Assembly: GCA_963848475.1 (NCBI GenBank) | Contig: CAWKDW010000003.1 | Location: forward strand, 1-64,000 | Direction: 5' to 3' | DNA: 64,000 nt | DNA from: Solirubrobacter sp963848475 | Lineage (GTDB): Bacteria; Actinomycetota; Thermoleophilia; Solirubrobacterales; Solirubrobacteraceae | Shown: positions 1 to 9,832 of the stretch, in pieces | How positions within the stretch are numbered: the first letter of the stretch is position 1 | Layout of the letters: each line of letters begins with the position of its first letter | Position numbers and translations under genes: made by a program | Notes under the pieces: model-generated | The model's database searches: none | The model's input: only the letters and a program-made list of their open reading frames with translations | What the model was told of the DNA's origin: nothing

Positions 1-3000
1 CCGCCCGGCGCGCGGGCGCCGAAGCCTGAAGGAGTTCGAGTGGAAGGACCCCAACGACCCCTGCCAGCAGAAGGGCTCGATGATCGGCTGCGAGACGCAG
101 ACGCTGCAGAGTCGGTCCCGGTCACCGGCACGGGCTTGACGCTCAACTACTCGACCGACCGCACGCCCGGCTGGAAGGTCGGCGAGACGATCCAGATCCC
201 GGTCGTCGGCCCACGATCCCGCCGCGGCTGAAGGGCATCCAGCTGACGATCGACGTCGGCGGCGGGAACATCGAGAAGCGCTGGTGCGACCCCAGCTTCC
301 CGACCACCGGGGCGAGCACCTGCAAGGACTATCCGCTGATCACGCCGAACATCAGCTTCCCGTTCCGCTGGGACGGCAAGGACGCCTACGACCGCACGGT
401 CCAGGGCCGCGTGACGGCGACGATCAAGGTCATCTACGTCTACGAGTTCAACTACTACGGCGACGACAGCGACGGCTGGCGTCGAGCTTCAGCCAGTTCG
501 GCTCGGACACGCAGGTCTTCGACGGCCGCTGCGCCTGCGGCAACGTCGGGCACGATGGACACGCACTTCTTCTGCGGCGTGCCCGTCGGCCAGACGATCA
601 CCCGCGCGATCGGCGCGTGGGACGCGCGCCCCACGGACGGGCTCGGCGGCTGGACGCTGAGCGACCACCACGCCTATGACCCGGTCGAGCGCGCGCTGCA
701 CCGCGGCGACGGCGCGACGATCCGCGCCGAGGCGCTCCCGCCCGTCGTGCAGCGATCGCGGGCACGCGAACACGCGGCGTCGGCGGCGGCGCGGCGGCGC
801 GAACTTCCCCAAGGACGGCCAGCTCGGCGACCGAGGCCAACATCGACTACATGGGCGACTACATCCGCTCGCCCGACGGCAACCTCTACCTCTACAACGG
901 GCTCAACCGCAACGACATCTTCAGCATCAGCCGCGACGGCAAGATCTACGAGTTCGCCGGCAACGGCTCAAGGACGGGCGATGACGGCGACGGCGGGCCG
1001 GCGAAGAACGCGGGCCTGGGCGTCGTCTCCGCGCTGGCGGCGATGCCGGACGGCTCGCTGCTGATCGCCTCCTACAGCGACGACACCTACGCGCAGGTGA
1101 TCTGGAGCGTCTCGCCCGACGGCGCAAGATCGAGACGATCGCCGGCAACGCGACCGCGCGCACCGCGCCGCTCGGCGACGGCAAGCCCGCGCTCGAGGCG
1201 CACATCGGCACGATCGACGACATGACGGTCGCGCCCGACGGCACGATCTACTGGGTCGAGCGCTACAGCGCGACCAACAACTGGAAGGGCCGCCTGCGCA
1301 AGCTCGCGCCGGACGGCATCGTCACCACCGTCGCGGGCGCCGGCGACAAGGTCGCCGAGAACGGCAACGCGGCGGCCGAGGTCGCGCTGGGCAGCGACCC
1401 GAAGGGCGTCGCGATCGGGCCGGACGGCTCGATCTACCTCGCCATCGGCCTGGACAAGAAGGTCGTCAAGATCGACCCCGGCCGGCGCACGACGCGCTTC
1501 GCGGGCAAGGGCGTCGCCACCGAGCGCGGCGAAGATCGCGACCGGCGGCAAGGCGAGCGAGTCCTACATCGACTCGCCGTGGTCGATCGCCGTCTCCAAC
1601 GACGGCACGGTCTACATCCGCTCGTCGGCTACGACGTCGCCCCGTCCGCCTCGGTGATCCTCAAGGTCGACGACAACGGCACGCTGCAGCAGTACGCGGG
1701 CGCGCATGCTCGGCACCTGCGGCACCGGCGCGCCCGACGGCGAGGACGCGACCAGCATCTGCATGCAGAACCACTCGATGACGATCGGCGTGGACGGCGA
1801 CGGCGGCGCTGACGTTCGCCGACGGCCGCTACCTGATCCGCAAGGTCGCGCCGCCGCTGCCGGGCTTCGAGGCCGAGGGCCTCGCGCTGCCGTCCGGCGA
1901 CGGCCTCGAGGTCTACGAGTTCGACCGCAACGGGCGGCACCTGCGCACCCGTGACGGGCTGACGGGCGCCGTGCTCAAGACGTTCGAGTACGACGCCGCC
2001 AAGCGGCTGGTCGGCGTCGTCGACGCCTACGGCAACCGCACGAGGATCGAGCGCAACGGCGCCGGCACGGCCACCGCGATCGTCGCCCCCGGCGGCCAGC
2101 GCACGGCGCTGACGATCAACGGCGACGGCTTGCTCGAGTCCGTCGCCAACCCCGCGGCGCGAGACGTACCGCTTCAGCTACCACGACGCCGGCGGCCTGC
2201 TCGCGAGCTTCAAGAAGCCCGGCGGCGCCACGACCCGCTTCGACTACGACGCACACGGCCGGCTGACCCGCCACCGCGGCGCCGACGGCGAGGAGCGCAC
2301 GCTCACCCGCACCGAGGGCGAGTTCGGCCCGACGGTGACGATCAAGACCGCGGGCGGCAAGGAGACGAAGTACGCGATGGAGGTGCTGGCCAACGGCGAC
2401 CGCCGCCGCACCGTGCAGGAGCCGAGCGGCGCCAAGACCGTCTCGGTCGTGCGCACCGACGGCGTCACCGAGCTGACCGCACCCGACGGCACGAAGACCG
2501 CGGTCGAGTACGCGCCCGACCCGCGCTGGGGCGCCGCGGTCCGGGTCGTCGCCGACAAGACCGTCACGACGCCGAGCGGCAAGACGACGCGCACCAAGCG
2601 CACCGACACGGTCAGCGCTGCGCGACCCGCGCGATCCGTTCTCGATCAGCCGCTGCGGACGACGTTCGACATCGACGGCGAGACCTCGTCGTGGACCTAC
2701 CGACGGACCGGCCAAGGCGATCAGCGTCACGCAGCGCAGCGCCGAGGGCCGCGAGACCGTCGCGACGCGTCGACCGCTTCAGCCGCGTGCTCAAGCAGAC
2801 GCTCGGCACCGGCGTCGCGCGCGATCGAGTACAGCTACGACGAGCTCGGGCGCCCGAAGTCGATGAAGCAGGGCGCCGAGTCGACCACGTTCGCCTACGA
2901 CGCCAAGGACCGCCTCGCCGAGCAGCACGGACGCCGCCGGCAACGCGATCACCTACGGCTACGACGACGCCGACCGCGTGATCGAGAAGCGCCTGCCGGG

Positions 3001-4907
3001 CAACCGCATCTACAAGTACGGCTACGACGCCGACGGCAACGTCGAGACGATGACGAACCCGCGCGGCAAGGTGCACCGTTCAGCTCGACCGGCGACGACC
3101 GCCCGAAGGCCTACACGCCGCCCGGCGCGAGCGCCTACGACCGCGCCTACTCGACCGAGCGCACGCTGGAGTCCACGAAGCTCCCGAGCGGCGCCGGCAG
3201 GCCATGGGCTACGACGCCGCCGGCCGGCTGACGTCGGAGGACCACGTCCAGAGCAAGCGGACGTTCGCCTACGACGGCGTGCAGGACCGCTTCGACACCG
3301 TCACGCGCTCGCTCGCGGACGGCACGACGGCAAGCAGGCGATCGAGTACGGCTACGACGGCGATCATGCCGGCGAGCCTGGAGTTCACGGGCGCGGCCGC
3401 CGGGCGCTACGACTACACGCTCGGCACCCGGATCCTGCCGACGAGCGAGAAGCTCACGGTCGGCGCGACCGAGATCACCCGCGCGCTCGAGTTCGACGGC
3501 GACCGGCTGCCGACCAAGACCGGTCCGTTCTCGATCGAGCGCAACGGGCCCGGCGGGCGCGGTCTCGAAGATCACCGACGGCAAGCTGGCGCTGACCTAC
3601 GCCTATGACGCCAACGGCCGGCCGGCGACGCGCACGCTGAGCGTCGGCGGCACCGAGCGCTTCTTCCAGAAGCTCACTTCGACAACCGCGGCCTCGCGAG
3701 CGCCCGTGAGGAGCGCGTGGACGGCGCGGCCGACACGCTCGCCTACGGCTACGACGGCAGCGGCCAGCTGCTGACCGTCAAGCGCGGGGCGACCGTGGTC
3801 GAGAGCCACAACTACGACGGCGAGCGGCAACCGGCTCGACGGCGGTGCGGCCTACGACGATCGCGACCGCCTGACCGCCGCGGCGGCGTCGCCTACACGT
3901 GGGACGCCGACGGCTACCTGACCGGTCGCGGCGCCGACACGTTCGCCTACAGCCGCGACGGCGGGCTGCTCACGGCGACCGTCGGCGGCGCGACCACGAC
4001 CTACGCCTACGACGCCTTCGGGCGCCGCACCGCGGCGGGCTCGATCGAAGTACCTCTACGGCAACCCGGCGAACACGTTCCAGGTGACGCGCATCGGTCG
4101 ACGGCGCCGGCGTCGTCACGACCTACTACTACGACAGCGACGACCGGCTGTTCGCCGCCGAGCGCGGCGGCGAGCGCTACTACGTCGGCACCGACGCGGT
4201 CGGCTCGCCGCGGATCGTGGTCCGCGCCTCCGACGGCGCGGTCGTGCGCAAGGTCGACCTACGACGCCTTCGGCGTCGAGACGTCGGTCAGCGGCAGCTT
4301 CGAGCTGCCGATCGGCTACGCCGGCGGCCTGCGCGACGCGGCCACCGGGCTCGTGCGCTTCGGCGCTGCGCGACTACGACCCGGCCGCCGGGCGCTTCAC
4401 CGCGAGCGACCCGACGTTCTTCCGCGGCAGCGCGGAGAACCTCTACACTTACGCGGCCAACAACCCGATCACGCAGAAGGACCCGACGGGCCTGGGCTGC
4501 GGCGGCTGGTCGATGTACGGCGACGTTCGGCGGCGGCTTCCAGATCTGCCGCGACAACAAGCTCGACTGGGGCGCCGACTGGTCGGTCTGCGTCGAGGGC
4601 GGCGTCGGCGGTGGCGGCGGCGTCGACATCGACGTCGTCGGCGGCGCGCAGGACACCGGCTTCACGGTGTTCGCCGAGGCCACGGCGAAGATGGGCATGG
4701 TCGGCGGCACGGTCGGCGGCGAGCTCGACCTCGACTGCATGAACGCCAAGGCTCGGCGCGAAGGCGATGGTCGGCGTCGGCACGGTCGGCGTCGACACCT
4801 CCGGCGGCTTCTCCGTCGGCGGCGGCCAGAACGACCTGCCGATGCCGGGCGCTCGCCTCGAGGGCAAGATCGGCCTCAAGGGCTGCAAGAAGTTCGGCTT
4901 CATCTAG
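1..4907 (+). pseudogene. Teneurin-like NHL + YD-repeat (RHS) surface/secreted protein, 5' truncated, many frame breaks
   Basis: This is a large RHS-family protein whose start lies before the window. Pieces in changing frames give a consistent order: a beta-rich plug with a segment like FRWDGKDAYDRTV (about 360-410), a GWTLSDHHAYDP element (about 650), NHL-type propeller repeats (DGTIYWVE, DGSIYLAI, about 850-1800), then YD repeats such as FEYDAAKRL, FAYDAKDRL and YGYDADGNV (1970-4300). The RHS core ends with RFTASDPTFF...NLYTYAANNP...DPTG near 4390-4490. The tail after it is Gly-rich and Cys-containing and ends at a TAG at 4905-4907; I see no nuclease or other toxin motif in it. At least 20 frame changes are needed, for example near 1125, 1530, 1806, 2158, 2620, 3330, 3675, 4050 and 4364. 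Codon choice and motifs stay intact between breaks, so either this is a very young pseudogene or the stretch has indel errors. Family members form a YD shell that encloses a C-terminal cargo. Confidence 0.8.
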
Positions 4908-4981
4908 GAGTTGTGTTCAAGAACGTCTGAGCACTGACCGCAGCCCAGCACACTGAGCTTGACACGGGATCGGCGGCACGA

Positions 4982-6052
4982 TTGGGTGGCTCCATGGCTG
5001 CCCTCGAGCGCCCAGAGCGCGCTGTCGCCGTATCCCCGGAGCCGGTGCCCCAGCGCGCGATCGAGGGTCCGAGACCGAGCCTGAGCGTGGCCTCGGTCTT
5101 GGCCCTCCAGCGCACCGCCGGCAACGCCGCGATCGCGCGGGCGCTGGCTCAGCGGGCACCCGCCGCCGCCCCGGTCCTCCAGCGCTACACCGAGATCGCG
5201 ACGGCGGCGCAGACCGCGGACGAATGGTCCGCGGGCGGCAAGCCCGTGCGGGTCGCCGACGACGGCTCGATGGCCGTCCGCCAGGACAGCCAGTACGGAT
5301 CGCACCGGCTGTGGGCCGCGGCGAGTCGGATCGCGCTCGCGAACGCCGCGCTGATCGACAAGGGCTCGGTCGTGCGACTGAAGGCCGGGGCCGACACGAT
5401 CAAGGGCACGCCGTCGACCGGCGGCCCGTCGCGCACGCTGAACTCGGTGGAGCCGCAGAACACCGCCACCTCCACGTCGGGCACGACGATGTCGATCTGG
5501 GCGGACTGCGGGATGTCGGCCCGCGACGTGATGGGGGTCGGCGGCGGGGGCGGCAAGAACTACGCCGACGTCACCGCCAAGTACACCGACGGCTCCGAGA
5601 AGCAGACCTCCGCGTCGAACCCGAAGGCGATGGCGGACGAGATCCTCAAGAAGACGCTGGGCAAGAACTTCATCGGCAGCAGCACCGCCGACGGCTGGAA
5701 GCGCTACTGGAAGCTCAAGCCCGCGGCCCGCGAGCAGTTCGACAAGGACCACGGGCTCAACCGCTACGCCGAACCCGACGTCGGCGACGGCTTCACGATG
5801 GCCAGCGGCGGCAACGACTACCCGGGCAAGGCGACGTGGAACTTCCACTGGGCGGGCGTCATCATGTCCAACGGCACCGACCATGTGACGCTCGAGAACT
5901 ACGCGGTAGGCGATGCCTCGGTGAAGAACACGGACTGGGACTTCCAGATGTACGGACCGCCGTCGAAGTCCGGCCAGACGTTCCACGACCAGCACAAGGC
6001 GACCCAGCAGCACGGGGACGCGCCGACCACGATGGCCGTCGGGCAGCGCTGA
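4982..6052 (+). CDS. Putative contractile-injection-system effector with LQRTAGN motif and Cys-His peptidase-like C-terminal domain
   Basis: The protein has 356 residues from a TTG at 4982; an ATG at 4994 is an alternative start. Residues 42-50 read LQRTAGNAA. In my knowledge this is the hallmark short motif of proteins in DUF4157/extracellular contractile injection system (eCIS) loci of actinobacteria and myxobacteria. There is no signal peptide. The C-terminal two thirds contain WADCGMSARDVMG (Cys176), NFHWAGVIM (His289), DHVTLENYA (His301, Glu305, Asn306), FQMYGP (321-326) and GQTFHDQH (331-338). A Cys followed by a His on one strand and an acidic or amide residue on the next fits a papain/NlpC-like thiol hydrolase or deamidase. 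That fold assignment is inference. The next gene starts one base after the stop. No sheath, tube or baseplate gene is present in the window, so any delivery machine would lie elsewhere. Confidence 0.6.
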   Translation: MGGSMAALERPERAVAVSPEPVPQRAIEGPRPSLSVASVLALQRTAGNAAIARALAQRAPAAAPVLQRYTEIATAAQTADEWSAGGKPVRVADDGSMAVRQDSQYGSHRLWAAASRIALANAALIDKGSVVRLKAGADTIKGTPSTGGPSRTLNSVEPQNTATSTSGTTMSIWADCGMSARDVMGVGGGGGKNYADVTAKYTDGSEKQTSASNPKAMADEILKKTLGKNFIGSSTADGWKRYWKLKPAAREQFDKDHGLNRYAEPDVGDGFTMASGGNDYPGKATWNFHWAGVIMSNGTDHVTLENYAVGDASVKNTDWDFQMYGPPSKSGQTFHDQHKATQQHGDAPTTMAVGQR

Positions 6053-6053
6053 G

Positions 6054-6395
6054 ATGGCGACGCGCGTGACAGGTGCAGGCGAGATCGCGGCGGCCGCCGG
6101 GAAGTCCGTGGCGGTGGTCGGGCGCTACGGGCAGCTGGACGTCCGTATGCGCCAGAAGGGCGACCCGGTCTACAACGGGCACACCGCGCTCACGCTCGAG
6201 GACGGCACGCTGATCACGCTCGAGCCGACATGGTCGGAGGCGGCCCTGCGCCCCGCGGACGAGATCGAGCGCTGCGACGGCAGCACTGTCATCGTCCGTG
6301 GGACCTTACACGCGCGCGCGCCGGAGCCGCCCGAGCCGGTGGCGGCGATCACCTCACCGTGCATCAGCCCGGTGGAGGCCGTCGAGCTCCTCTGA
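6054..6395 (+). CDS. Small partner protein of the LQRTAGN effector, OB-fold-like
   Basis: This 113-residue protein starts one base after the effector stop, so the two are almost certainly co-translated. The core reads VVGRYGQLDVRM, then GHTALTLEDGTLITLEPTWS, then VIVRGTLHARAPEPP and a C-terminal PCISPVE. The pattern of short beta strands around a G-x-Y/V...DGT...PTWS core looks like a small OB-type barrel. I recall similar small proteins beside DUF4157/LQRTAGN proteins in other bacteria but cannot name a family. It has no signal peptide or membrane segment. Position and size suit an immunity protein, a loading chaperone or an adaptor; nothing in the sequence chooses between these. It converges with the BLUF gene 9 bases downstream. 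Confidence 0.5.
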   Translation: MATRVTGAGEIAAAAGKSVAVVGRYGQLDVRMRQKGDPVYNGHTALTLEDGTLITLEPTWSEAALRPADEIERCDGSTVIVRGTLHARAPEPPEPVAAITSPCISPVEAVELL

Positions 6396-6403
6396 CGCGC
6401 GCT

Positions 6404-6865
6404 TCAGCCTCCGAGCGTCTCGTGCGTGATCGACTCGCGCATCCCCGCGAGGACCGTCTCCTGCTCGGGCGTGACGTGCCCGTCCGGCGAGGCGAGCACG
6501 AGGCGTGCCCTTGCCGGCGTTGCTGAGGACGCGGATGTCCGGTCCTCCGTCCGCCGCGACCTTGGCCATCGCCCAGCGCCCGAACACGCGGTCATCGACC
6601 ATGCCGGCCTCGATCAGGGTCACGTTCTCGTGGCGCGGGTCCTGGCGGATCGGTGTCGTAGAGACCACGACCGCGCCTCGTCGCCCTCGAGCGCCTGCGC
6701 GAAAGCGTCGTCGGTGATCACGAGCGCGCCCGTGATTCCGAGGCGTTGTTGTTCCGCCGGGCGGTCGTGAAGATCCCGCCGAGCTCCGTCTTGCTCTCGC
6801 CCGCGTCGATGCGGCTCTGGCTCCGGTAGACGAGTCGAAAGACTGACTGCGCGTTCGTTGCTCAT
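6404..6865 (-). CDS. BLUF-domain blue-light sensor, frame broken
   Basis: BLUF domains bind FAD and sense blue light. Starting at the ATG at 6865 (GAGGAA ribosome site just upstream) the sequence gives MSNERA and, after a frame change, VFRLVYRSQSRIDAGESKTE with the conserved early Tyr, then GGIFTTARRNNNAS. A second frame gives ALVITDDAFAQALEGDE, which holds the conserved F-x-Q-x-LEG Gln. Next come DPRHENVTLIEAGMVDDRVF and GRWAMAKV, typical of the BLUF C-terminal part, and then the tail. Several indels are needed. The protein would be about 150 residues, a stand-alone short BLUF without an attached output domain, so a partner protein would carry the signal. Confidence 0.7.
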
Positions 6866-6887
6866 GGTTCCTCATAGCAGCGGTGGT

Positions 6888-6987
6888 CCGCGCCGTCCAG
6901 AACGGCGCGGTTATTCCACCATCGCTGCGCGATCCTGACGCGTTCGAACTCAGCGGCGCCGCCCGACCGCCGTGAGGGCGGCGGGCG
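6888..6987. repeat. Two hairpins between DUF6325-like and BLUF genes
   Basis: A 9-bp perfect stem (CCGCGCCGT / ACGGCGCGG, 5-base loop) spans 6888-6910. A second stem of 6+5 pairs with a single bulged A spans 6960-6987 (CGCCCG-CCGCC / GGCGG-CGGGCG). Both lie downstream of the minus-strand DUF6325-like gene and upstream of the BLUF start. No T-run follows either, so they could be factor-assisted terminators or leader structures. Confidence 0.35.
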
Positions 6988-7037
6988 ACTCTGCGAGATC
7001 CCATCATCTGGACTCTTTCGTTGCGATTGGCAGTGGG

Positions 7038-7576
7038 TCACGCCGGTCCGGACTCGACGCGTGGAGCAGGGCGGCCTCCTCGGCCGTAGACGAGGCCGAT
7101 CTCGACGAGGTCGAGCGGGCTGATGAAGCCGTCGCTGATGCGGAAGCCGTTCGCCCGCGTGACCGCGTCGCGCAGAGGCACCGCCCAGTGATGCTCGATC
7201 AGGATCAGCGCCGCCGCAGAGTCGGTCGGGATGTCCTCGATCACGTCCCACGCATCCTCCTCGGAGAAGACGTGATGCCCGTCCTCCGGCGGCCTCCGCG
7301 CCGGCGATCTGCACCTGCTTCCAGGCCCTCCTCGCCCTCGATCCCGAGGCCGATCAGCGCGCCGACCTTGCTGCCGAGCTCGATCGCCTCGTCCCTGGTC
7401 AGATTGCTCAGGTGCTCGACCTCGATCTCGCCCTCGGCGTCCTTGTAAACCGCCAGGGCGTCGATGACCCGCACCGTGTCGCTCTCCTTGAGCCGCTCGA
7501 GCTCCCCGATGATCTCGCCGTGGAACTCCGGGTGATCGAACCCCAGCACGAGCAGCTGAACAGGGCCAATGGCCAT
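7038..7576 (-). CDS. DUF6325/DUF1269-like conserved protein, frame broken
   Basis: The start is the ATG at 7576, which has AAGGAG 5 to 10 bases upstream; longer upstream starts lack a ribosome site. The N-terminal part reads MAIGPVQLLVLGFDHPEFHG, then ELERLKESDTVRVIDALAVYKDAEGEIEVEHLSNL. This is the pattern of DUF6325, a relative of the DUF1269 group, where a short alpha/beta repeat describes regulation of an unknown process. After a break near 7300 the frame resumes as DVIEDIPTDSAAALILIEHHWAVPLRDAV and then RANGFRISDGFISP. The C-terminal repeat normally ends about there; the final GRGGRPAPRVESGPA may be an out-of-frame tail. It is cytoplasmic, with no membrane segment. Function is unknown. 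Confidence 0.6.
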
Positions 7577-7660
7577 GACGCTCCTTGTGTTGACCACGTG
7601 ATGTGGCCAACGCTGAAGGACCGTCACCGGGCGAGCATCGTCTGGATCGGATGAACCGGA

Positions 7661-8205
7661 TCAGCGCCGTGGACGGTACGTGAGGCTCGCCACCCCCGAC
7701 TCGATCACGGTGGTGTCGACGAGCTCGAGGTCCACCCGCTGCGGCGTCGTCCTCGAGGAAGCTCCTCCCTTCCCGAGCAGGACGGGCTGGACCAGATCCG
7801 GTACTCGTCGATCAGGTCGTGCTCGATCAGGCCGTGCATGAGCTCGTGGCAGCCGTAGAGGACCAGGTCCTGGCCGGGCTGCTGCCTTGAGCTTGGCGAC
7901 GGCCTCGGCGACATCGCCCTCGATCAGGTGGGAGTTCTCCCACTCGAGGTCCGAGAGCGTCGTCGACGCGACGTACTTGGGCATGCCGTTGATCTTGTCC
8001 ACGTGGCGAACTCGCCGGCGCGCGGCGGCCACATCGCGGCGAAGAGCTCGTACGTCTTGCGGCCCAGCAGCAGGCCGTCGCTGTTGGCCAGCAGGTCGGT
8101 GTGATGCTTGACCGAACCGGGGTCGTTGCACGGCACCGACCACTCGCGGACGTCGTCGATCTTCCCGTCCAGCGTCATGTACGTCGAAACGATCAGGTTG
8201 CGCAT
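7661..8205 (-). CDS. Dihydrofolate reductase / RibD C-terminal family protein, frame broken
   Basis: These proteins are NADPH-dependent reductase-like domains related to DHFR and to the reductase half of RibD. The ATG at 8205 follows GGAGG. The N-terminus reads MRNLIVSTYMTLDGKIDDVR, followed by LLLGRKTYELFAAMWP, the family's nucleotide-binding signature. After a break the frame continues KYVASTTLSDLEWENSHLIEGD and VAEAVAKLK, then PGQDLVLYGCHELMHGLIEHDLIDEYRIW, and ends with VQPVLLGKG...VDLELVDT. Total length near 180 residues matches the single-domain family. Stand-alone members are common next to ECF sigma factors in actinobacteria, and here a sigma factor gene diverges about 100 bases away. 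The substrate is unknown. Confidence 0.75.
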
Positions 8206-8309
8206 CGCTTGCCTCCATCCGATGATTGGGTCTATGTCGGTGCAGACACCGGCGGCGGCGAGAACGGAACGGCCGGTCCGTTCGGCGCGAACTGGTGTCC
8301 TTAAGGGTG

Positions 8310-9322
8310 ATGACCGAGACGGACGAGGGGCGACACGCTCGCCCGGGCACGCACGGGGACGAGGACGCGTTCCGCGAGCTGACCGATCCCCACCGGCGCG
8401 AGCTGCAGCTGCACTGCTACCGCATCCTCGGCTCGATGCAGGACGCCGAGGACCTGGTCCAGGAGACGCTGCTGGCGGCCTGGCGCGGCCTCGACGCGTT
8501 CGAGGGCCGCGCCTCCGTGCGCACCTGGCTCTACCGGATCGCGACGAACCGCTGCCTGAACGCGCTGCGGGCCCGGTCGCGCCGCCGCGGGAGGTGCAGA
8601 CGATGTCGACGCCGCCCGAGCCGACCCGCGGATCGAGCCGCTCTGGCTCGAGCCCTACCCCGACGTCCTGCTCGAGGGCATCCCGGACCGCTCGCCCGGG
8701 GCCGGAGGCGCGCTACGAGGCCAGGGAGTCGATCGAGCTCGCCTTCATCGCCGCGCTGCAGCACCTGCCGCCGCGCCAGCGCGCGGCGCTCGTGCTGCGC
8801 GACGTGCTCGGCTTCCGCACCGCCGAGGCCGCCGACCTGCTCGAGACGGGCGAGGCCTCGGTCAAGGGTGCACTGCAGCGCGCCCGGGCGACCGTGAGCG
8901 AAGCTCCGGCCGCGCGACCGCGAACGCGCGCCGCAGCCGGACTCGGCCGCGGAGCGCCGGCTGGTCGGGCGCTTCGCCGACGCCGTCGCAGAGCGGCGAC
9001 GTCGACGGCGTCGTCGCCCTGCTCACCGACGACGCGCTGCTCACGATGCCGCCCCAGCCGCTCGAGTACCAGGGCCGCGCCGCGATCGCCGCCTTCCTGC
9101 GCCAGCGCGCGGAGCTGCGCGGCGGACCGCTGCGCGCGTGCCGACCCGTGCCAACACCCAGCCGGCGTTCGGCTCCTACCTCCCGGACGCGCAGGCGGCG
9201 ATCGCGCGCCCGACGGACTGATCGTGCTCACGCTCGCCGGAGACGCGATCGCGGCGATCACCTGGTTCGCCGACACCGGCCTGTTCCGGCACTTCGGGCT
9301 GCCGCGGACACTGCGTGCGTGA
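8310..9322 (+). CDS. ECF RNA polymerase sigma factor with SnoaL-like C-terminal domain (SigX5/TIGR02960 type), frame broken
   Basis: The ATG at 8310 follows AAGGG. Sigma region 2 reads DEDAFRELTDPHRRELQLHCYRILGSMQDAEDLVQETLLAAWRGL, with RTWLYRIATNRCLNALR after it. A break near 8585 leads to a linker and region 4: AFIAALQHLPPRQRAALVLRDVLGFRTAEAADLLETGEASVKGALQRAR. A further break precedes a C-terminal NTF2/SnoaL-like domain with LLTDDALLTMPPQPLEYQGRAAIAAFLR and AITWFADTGLFRHFGLP. Members of this group lack a classical anti-sigma factor, and the SnoaL domain is thought to tune activity. It probably regulates nearby genes; the YCII-ECF pair follows at once on the same strand. Confidence 0.8.
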
Positions 9323-9415
9323 TCGCGGGACCCTACCGTGTCGAGAATCGCTGATCGGCTCCGCTCACAAGGTGAAGGGCCGCGATAGGGCGGCCCTCAA
9401 CACCAGGAGACCACC

Positions 9416-9827
9416 ATGCCGAAGTACCTGCTCCTCAAGCACTACCGCGGCGGCCCCGAGCCGCACCATCCGTTCCCGCCGATGGACCAGTGGGCGCCCG
9501 AGGACGTCGAGGCGCACATGGCGTTCCTGCAGCACGTCCGCGAGCTGCTCCAGGAGAGCGGCGAGTACGTCGACGCGCAGGCGCTGCACGCCGGCCCGGA
9601 CCTGGGTGCGCTACGGCGGCCCCGACGCGGCGCCGGTGACCACCGACGGCCCGCTGCCCGAGACCAGCGATCTCGTCGCGGGCTGGTACATGATCGACGT
9701 CGAGTCGTACGAGCGGGCGCTCGAGATCGCGGCCTACGTCTCGTCCGAGCCCGGGCCGGGCGGCGAGCCGCTGTACGAGTGGATCGACGTCCGCGAGGTG
9801 ATGATCGGAGCCACTCGAGCCGACTGA
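9416..9827 (+). CDS. YCII-related (DGPF) protein, one frame break
   Basis: The start ATG at 9416 has AGGAG 9 bases upstream. The protein reads MPKYLLLKHYRGGPEPHHPF, PPMDQWAPEDVEAHMAFLQHV, then after a break near 9603 WVRYGGPDAAPVTTDGPLPE, TSDLVAGWYMIDVESYERAL and WIDVREVM. The TDGP(L/F) element near the centre is the signature of the DGPF subgroup of YCII ferredoxin-like proteins. These are small cytoplasmic proteins of unsettled function. They are typically encoded beside ECF42-type sigma factors, and the next gene is one, starting 5 bases after this stop. It is therefore the expected target or modulator of that sigma factor. Confidence 0.8.
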
Positions 9828-9832
9828 CCGGC

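Noticed and set aside
4390..4907. A C-terminal toxin domain of the RHS protein
   Set aside because: The tail after DPTG is Gly-rich without nuclease, deaminase or protease motifs, so I do not call it a toxin.
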